From SIG480 sp045595605 (GTDB taxonomy: Bacteria; Bacillota; Clostridia; Oscillospirales; JAAYXM01): 8,819 bases of DNA. Both the position numbers and the translations under genes were made by a program. Each line of letters opens with the position of its first letter. Position 1 is the first letter of the stretch. The notes under the pieces are model-generated. The model searched no databases, was not told the origin of the DNA, and saw only the letters and a list, made by a program, of their open reading frames with translations. The stretch lies in assembly GCA_045595605.1 (NCBI GenBank), contig JAZOAS010000049.1, positions 1 to 8,819 of the forward strand. The letters are read 5' to 3'. Shown in pieces: positions 5,477 to 8,819 of this stretch.

Positions 5477-6476
5477 TTATGCAGTGATTTTCAAGAGTAT
5501 AAATAAGAAGCTTTGCCGCCGCCGTGACATCGTCCATATCCGCAACCTCACACGGCGTGTGCATATATCTCACCGGCACGCTTATTCCTCCTGTCGGGAT
5601 TCCACCGCGCGAAAGATTTATGCTTCCGCCGTCAGTACCGCCCACTGTAATTACATCGCGCTGGTACGGTGTTTTACCCTTTTCTGCCGCCGAGACAAGA
5701 GCCGAAACGATAGCCGGATGCGCGATAAACGCACGGTCCATAACCTTTACGGCAGCACCGCCCGAAAGCTTTGCCTCTCCGTGACCCCTATGCTCCGGTA
5801 TATCAAACGAATCCGTAACATCAAGCACAATCGCAAAATCGGCATCAATCTCATAAGCCGCAGTTTTTGCACCGCGAAGACCAACCTCCTCCTGAGCTGA
5901 GAACACGCCATAAACATCATACTCGCATTTTTTAAGCGAGAGAAGCGTGTGGAGAAGGATAGCACAGCCGAGACGGTTGTCAAGATACGGAGCAGAGATT
6001 CTGTTTCCGCAAAGGCTTCGAAGTTCTCCCAAAAATACAGCTGCATCACCGGGTAAAACCTTTTCTCTTGCCTCTTTTTCATCCTTTGCACCGATATCAA
6101 TAAAGAGCGACGGAATCTTTCTCTTTGAAAGCTCAGACTTTTCCTCATAGGAAATCCTGCCACGAGTTCCGTTTAAAAACTCAACCTCTGCATTCTGAAT
6201 ATCCGACGCTGAAAGACCCCCTATTGAATCAAAACGGACATACCCGTTTTCGTCAATGAATGTTGCCATTACGCCGGTTGTGTCCATATGAGCATCGAGG
6301 ATACATTTCTTCCCCGCACCCTTTCTGCGGACTATGAGATTTCCGAGCGCATCACGGCTGCATTCAAGTCCTTGGGAGGATGCAATTTCAGCAATAACCT
6401 CTGCGATATCTCCCTCATAGCCTGACGGCGATTTTGTTGCACAGATTTTCTCCAGAATCTTTTTAAAACTAATCAT
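5469..6476 (-). CDS. M42-family metallo-aminopeptidase, third of the tandem (divergent)
   Basis: A 335-residue M42 peptidase; the family forms dodecameric tetrahedral particles that remove N-terminal residues from peptides. Retained are H63 and D65 (AHMD), D166 (LDNR), E196-E197 (QEEVGLRGA), D219 (VLDVTD) and H306 (RYMHTP), that is, both metal sites and the catalytic glutamate. Also present is GGTDGG (279-284). The usual DE(I/V)G after the first metal ligand is DTTG (65-68) here, an unusual change near the active site. The ATG at 6476 overlaps the preceding stop (TAG, 6469-6471) by 8 nt and has GGAGG 9 nt upstream. Its 3' end runs into the kduI operator region without a visible terminator. 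Annotations of such genes as endoglucanase or cellulase M are historical; specificity cannot be read from the sequence. Confidence 0.92.
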   Translation of the reverse strand: MISFKKILEKICATKSPSGYEGDIAEVIAEIASSQGLECSRDALGNLIVRRKGAGKKCILDAHMDTTGVMATFIDENGYVRFDSIGGLSASDIQNAEVEFLNGTRGRISYEEKSELSKRKIPSLFIDIGAKDEKEAREKVLPGDAAVFLGELRSLCGNRISAPYLDNRLGCAILLHTLLSLKKCEYDVYGVFSAQEEVGLRGAKTAAYEIDADFAIVLDVTDSFDIPEHRGHGEAKLSGGAAVKVMDRAFIAHPAIVSALVSAAEKGKTPYQRDVITVGGTDGGSINLSRGGIPTGGISVPVRYMHTPCEVADMDDVTAAAKLLIYTLENHCIIL

Positions 6477-7500
6477 TAAAATTTTCCTCCCCAGAATTTA
6501 CAAACTCACGAGTAAGACTGAGCGCAGTTTCAACATCCCTTATGTCAAAAACACTTGACGGAGAATGGATGTATCTCGTCGGGAGCGAAACACCTGTCGT
6601 TCTGACGCCTTTTTTCGACTTGTGAATAACTCCCGCATCCGTTCCTCCTGCGATGCGCGTCTTTATCTGCCACAAAAGCCCCTTCTTCTCAGCAATGTCA
6701 CGAAGATGAGCAAAAAGCTTTTTGTCATATATTGTACCGCGGTCCATATATCCGATAACAGCGCCTCCGCAAAGCGTGCAGACCTTTGCCGAACCCTCAC
6801 ACGACGGAATGTCAGATGCTGTTGTCGCATCAAGCACAAGCGCAATATCCGGTTCTACCGAATACGCCACCGTATATGCACCTCTGCAGCCTGCCTCCTC
6901 CTGAACGGTAAAGGCAAAGTAGGTATCGTATAGAAGCTCTTCTTCAATGAGCCTTAACATTATCGCACAGCCGAATCTGTCATCAACCGCCTTTGCTTTA
7001 AAGCGATTTTCCGAAAGCTGCATAAAGGGACTCGCAAAAATCGCAGTGTCGCCACGCGATACGAGCTTCTCCGCAGCAGATTTCTTATCACAGCCGATAT
7101 CGATACAAAGCTCACTTATCTTCGGCGCTTTCTTTCTCTCCTCGGGAGTTGTGAGGTGAACAGCCTTGAAGCCGATTATTCCCGCAACCTCTTTCTTTCC
7201 GACAAGGACTCTCTTTCCTATTACGACGCGGGTATCAACTCCGCCGACAAAGTCAAACTTGAGATATCCGTCATCAGTTATGTCGGTTATGATAAGCCCT
7301 ACCTCGTCCATATGCGCGCAAACCATGAGCTTCTTCTCACGGCGCAGCTTTCCTTTTTTGAAGACGATGAGATTTCCCATAACATCCTCACGAATTTCGT
7401 CAGCATACGGCTTTACATATTTTTTTATATACTCGCGCACCCTTCCTTCGTTGCTTGTAGGGCCGTTTAGTTCGCAAAGCGTTTTGAGCAGCTCAATCAC
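6469..7500 (-). CDS. M42-family metallo-aminopeptidase, second of the tandem (canonical)
   Basis: A 343-residue M42 peptidase with the most standard motifs of the three: CAHMDEVG (61-68, ligand H63, D65), VDDR (D173), QEEAGCRGA (E201 base, E202 ligand), LDATTASDIP (D224), GGTDAG (285-290) and RYIHSP (H312). The start is GTG at 7500, sharing GTGA with the stop of the upstream gene (4-nt overlap); GGAGG lies 9 nt upstream, inside that gene's codons for QGGGK. A basic, variable loop (about 112-128) follows the first ligand region. It is a cytoplasmic peptide-degrading enzyme by family; the preferred N-terminal residue (for instance Glu/Asp or hydrophobic) is not decidable. Confidence 0.94.
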   Translation of the reverse strand: MIELLKTLCELNGPTSNEGRVREYIKKYVKPYADEIREDVMGNLIVFKKGKLRREKKLMVCAHMDEVGLIITDITDDGYLKFDFVGGVDTRVVIGKRVLVGKKEVAGIIGFKAVHLTTPEERKKAPKISELCIDIGCDKKSAAEKLVSRGDTAIFASPFMQLSENRFKAKAVDDRFGCAIMLRLIEEELLYDTYFAFTVQEEAGCRGAYTVAYSVEPDIALVLDATTASDIPSCEGSAKVCTLCGGAVIGYMDRGTIYDKKLFAHLRDIAEKKGLLWQIKTRIAGGTDAGVIHKSKKGVRTTGVSLPTRYIHSPSSVFDIRDVETALSLTREFVNSGEENFND

Positions 7501-8525
7501 AGCTTTCCACCTCCCTGAGAAAGATGCTGTGTAAACTCAGATATGAGCTTTGCCACAGCTTCAATATCCTTTTCTCTTACGGTTTCAACAGGCGTGTGCA
7601 TATATTTGAGCGGTATGGAGAGAAGGCCCGTTGCAATACCCTCACGAAGCACCTGAACTGTCCACGCATTCGTTCCCGAATGGCCGGGGCTTATTTCAAC
7701 AGTATGCGGTATTTTCTTATCCTTTGCAACTGCGATGAGTGCATCCGACATCTTTCTCGTCATATTCGGACCAACGCCGATTGCAACTCCGCTTCCGGCA
7801 GGAAAGCTTGAGGACTTGTCCACTCCCGGAGTGGTAGCGTGGGTAACATCGACAACTATTGCCCAGTCAGGGTTTACGGTGTATCCCGCAACGCCCGCGC
7901 CGCGACAGCCGAGCTCCTCCTGACAACTTGCGACAACCGCAATGTCTATACCGAGTTTTTTACCTTTAAGTAGCTCCATTGCGCGAAGTATCGCCGCGAG
8001 ACTTGCTCTGTCATCAAGCGCGCGGGCAGAGATATTCTTCCCCGCAAGAACGGAAAAGCCCGAATCGAATACAACCGGAGTGCCGACGGGGACCTCCGCC
8101 TTCCCTTCAACGCCGATATCTATATAGAGGCTGTCCAAAGGAACAGTTTTATCACTTTCACCTGCCGACTGAAGATGAGGCGGAGCCGATGTGATAACTC
8201 CGCTTCTCGGTGGGTCGCAAAGCACCGTTACGCACGCCGCAGGAAGGATTCGCGGATCAACTCCGCCGATGTTGGAGAATGTAAGGAAGCCGTCCTTCTC
8301 ACCAGTAACGACAAGACCTATCTCGTCAAGATGAGCATCGAGAAGAAGGCATTTTGCCCCCTTTTTTCCACACGGACGGTATCCGATAACATTTCCAAGC
8401 GAATCCACCGAAACGGAATCCACATATCTCTCCATAATCGCCGCAATCCTCTTTGAAGCATTATGCTCAAAACCCGTCGGCGACGGATGTTCCGATATTT
8501 TTTTCAAAAGCTCCTGTATATTCAA
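7497..8525 (-). CDS. M42-family metallo-aminopeptidase, first of the tandem
   Basis: A 342-residue M42 peptidase. Seen: DAHLDEIG (63-70; H65, D67), LDDR (D171), QEELGCRGA (E203, E204), VVDVTHA (D226) and YMHTPVE (H310). The usual GGTDAG loop is replaced by GHSGTNAW (281-288), with Asn for Asp and an added His, which I recall as a recognisable subgroup rather than damage. The start is TTG at 8525: no in-frame ATG or GTG lies near, the N-terminus MNIQELLKKISEHPSPTGFE is right for the family, and AAGGGG lies 9 nt upstream. It leads a three-gene operon and lies 50 nt after the SpoIID-like stop, with a promoter candidate in between. Confidence 0.92.
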   Translation of the reverse strand: MNIQELLKKISEHPSPTGFEHNASKRIAAIMERYVDSVSVDSLGNVIGYRPCGKKGAKCLLLDAHLDEIGLVVTGEKDGFLTFSNIGGVDPRILPAACVTVLCDPPRSGVITSAPPHLQSAGESDKTVPLDSLYIDIGVEGKAEVPVGTPVVFDSGFSVLAGKNISARALDDRASLAAILRAMELLKGKKLGIDIAVVASCQEELGCRGAGVAGYTVNPDWAIVVDVTHATTPGVDKSSSFPAGSGVAIGVGPNMTRKMSDALIAVAKDKKIPHTVEISPGHSGTNAWTVQVLREGIATGLLSIPLKYMHTPVETVREKDIEAVAKLISEFTQHLSQGGGKL

Positions 8526-8553
8526 AGCCTCACGCCCCTTTTCATTTGTGTAT

Positions 8554-8582
8554 ATTGTATCACGGTTTTTGCTTTTTAGGAA
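8554..8582 (-). promoter_or_regulatory. Possible promoter of the M42 operon
   Basis: TACAAT (8559-8554) is a good -10 about 28 nt before the TTG start. The matching -35 at 17 bp is only TTCCTA (8582-8577), which overlaps the stop of the SpoIID-like gene. No terminator is seen there, so the operon could also be read from upstream. Confidence 0.4.
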
Positions 8583-8819
8583 GATGCTTTTTGATTTATT
8601 TTCCCAAGCTCCACACCCGTATAATAGCTTTTTAAAATCTCCTCGTATTTCGCTCCCGAAAGCGCCTTTGCACGCGCACCGTACTGGCTCATTCCGACGC
8701 CGTGGCCGTACCCTCGTGTTTCAAACTTCATTTTACCGTCCTCATACCTGAGAGTGAAGTTTGTTGAGTTGAGCCCGAAGAGACCTCTCACATCACTCCC
8801 TTTGAGCGTAACCCCCGCA
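8576..8819 (-). CDS. SpoIID/LytB-domain protein, C-terminal end only
   Basis: The last 80 codons of a gene that runs off the right edge. The segment AGVTLKGSDVRGLFGLNSTNF followed by GYGHGVGMSQYGARAKALSGAKYEEILKSYYTG is the conserved C-terminal signature of the SpoIID/LytB family, whose members include the sporulation glycan-strand lytic transglycosylase SpoIID and the amidase enhancer LytB. The catalytic glutamate and any signal or membrane segment would lie outside the window, so sporulation SpoIID cannot be told from a paralogue. The start is not in the window. It supports a Firmicutes host. Confidence 0.88.
   Translation of the reverse strand, partial: AGVTLKGSDVRGLFGLNSTNFTLRYEDGKMKFETRGYGHGVGMSQYGARAKALSGAKYEEILKSYYTGVELGKINQKASS

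Noticed and set aside
5469..8525. Endoglucanase/cellulase function for the three tandem genes, linking them to the polysaccharide-related kdu operon
   Set aside because: M42 proteins were historically labelled endoglucanase M, but all three keep the dinuclear metal and catalytic residues of aminopeptidases; no glycoside hydrolase features are visible.
1..8819. CRISPR arrays, tRNA or rRNA genes, insertion sequences, phage genes
   Set aside because: No repeat-spacer pattern, tRNA-like cloverleaf, terminal inverted repeats or transposase/integrase motifs were seen, and genes are packed with short spacers.

Overview
The window looks like ordinary chromosome from an anaerobic, low-to-moderate GC Gram-positive bacterium of the Clostridia, probably Oscillospiraceae/Ruminococcaceae-like or a related gut or fermentative lineage. 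The evidence is consistent AAGGAGG-type ribosome binding sites, an ECF-transporter S component, a SpoIID-family C-terminus, tandem M42 aminopeptidases, and proteins of clostridial type. I see no phage, IS, CRISPR or RNA genes. The assignment to a lineage is inference; no rRNA or marker gene is present.

Left part (1-2965): a nicotinate phosphoribosyltransferase gene (pncB, minus strand) runs off the left edge. Across a 185-bp divergent promoter region lies a plus-strand three-gene cluster: a membrane S component of an ECF vitamin transporter, a small class I SAM-dependent methyltransferase overlapping it by 8 nt, and a CsoR/FrmR-family metal-sensing repressor with an N-terminal run of five histidines and a complete Cys-His-Cys metal-site fingerprint. 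A C6-TACGGG element resembling a CsoR operator abuts the -35 box of the S-component promoter, so the repressor plausibly controls its own cluster. A second, near-consensus promoter inside the 3' end of the methyltransferase gene may give csoR its own transcript. A bidirectional terminator closes the cluster.

Middle part (2976-5476, minus strand): a two-gene uronate operon, kduI-kduD, which converts 5-keto-4-deoxyuronate (from pectin, alginate or glycosaminoglycan breakdown) to 2-keto-3-deoxygluconate. KduI is twice its usual length. A 265-residue N-terminal part, including a discoidin/F5-8C-like beta-sandwich, is fused in frame to a full-length KduI. A strong Shine-Dalgarno and ATG lie exactly at the junction, so the gene may make both the fusion and free KduI. 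The promoter contains a 17-bp direct repeat with a 20-bp period, a likely operator.

Right part (5469-8819, minus strand): three divergent M42-family metallo-aminopeptidase genes overlap end to start (4 nt and 8 nt), with start codons TTG, GTG and ATG in operon order. All keep the metal-binding and catalytic residues, but two have altered motifs. They may make separate or mixed tetrahedral aminopeptidase particles for peptide breakdown. Upstream of them is the C-terminal end of a SpoIID/LytB-domain protein that runs off the right edge.

The parts most worth following up are the metal-sensor/ECF/methyltransferase cluster and the KduI fusion with its embedded start site.
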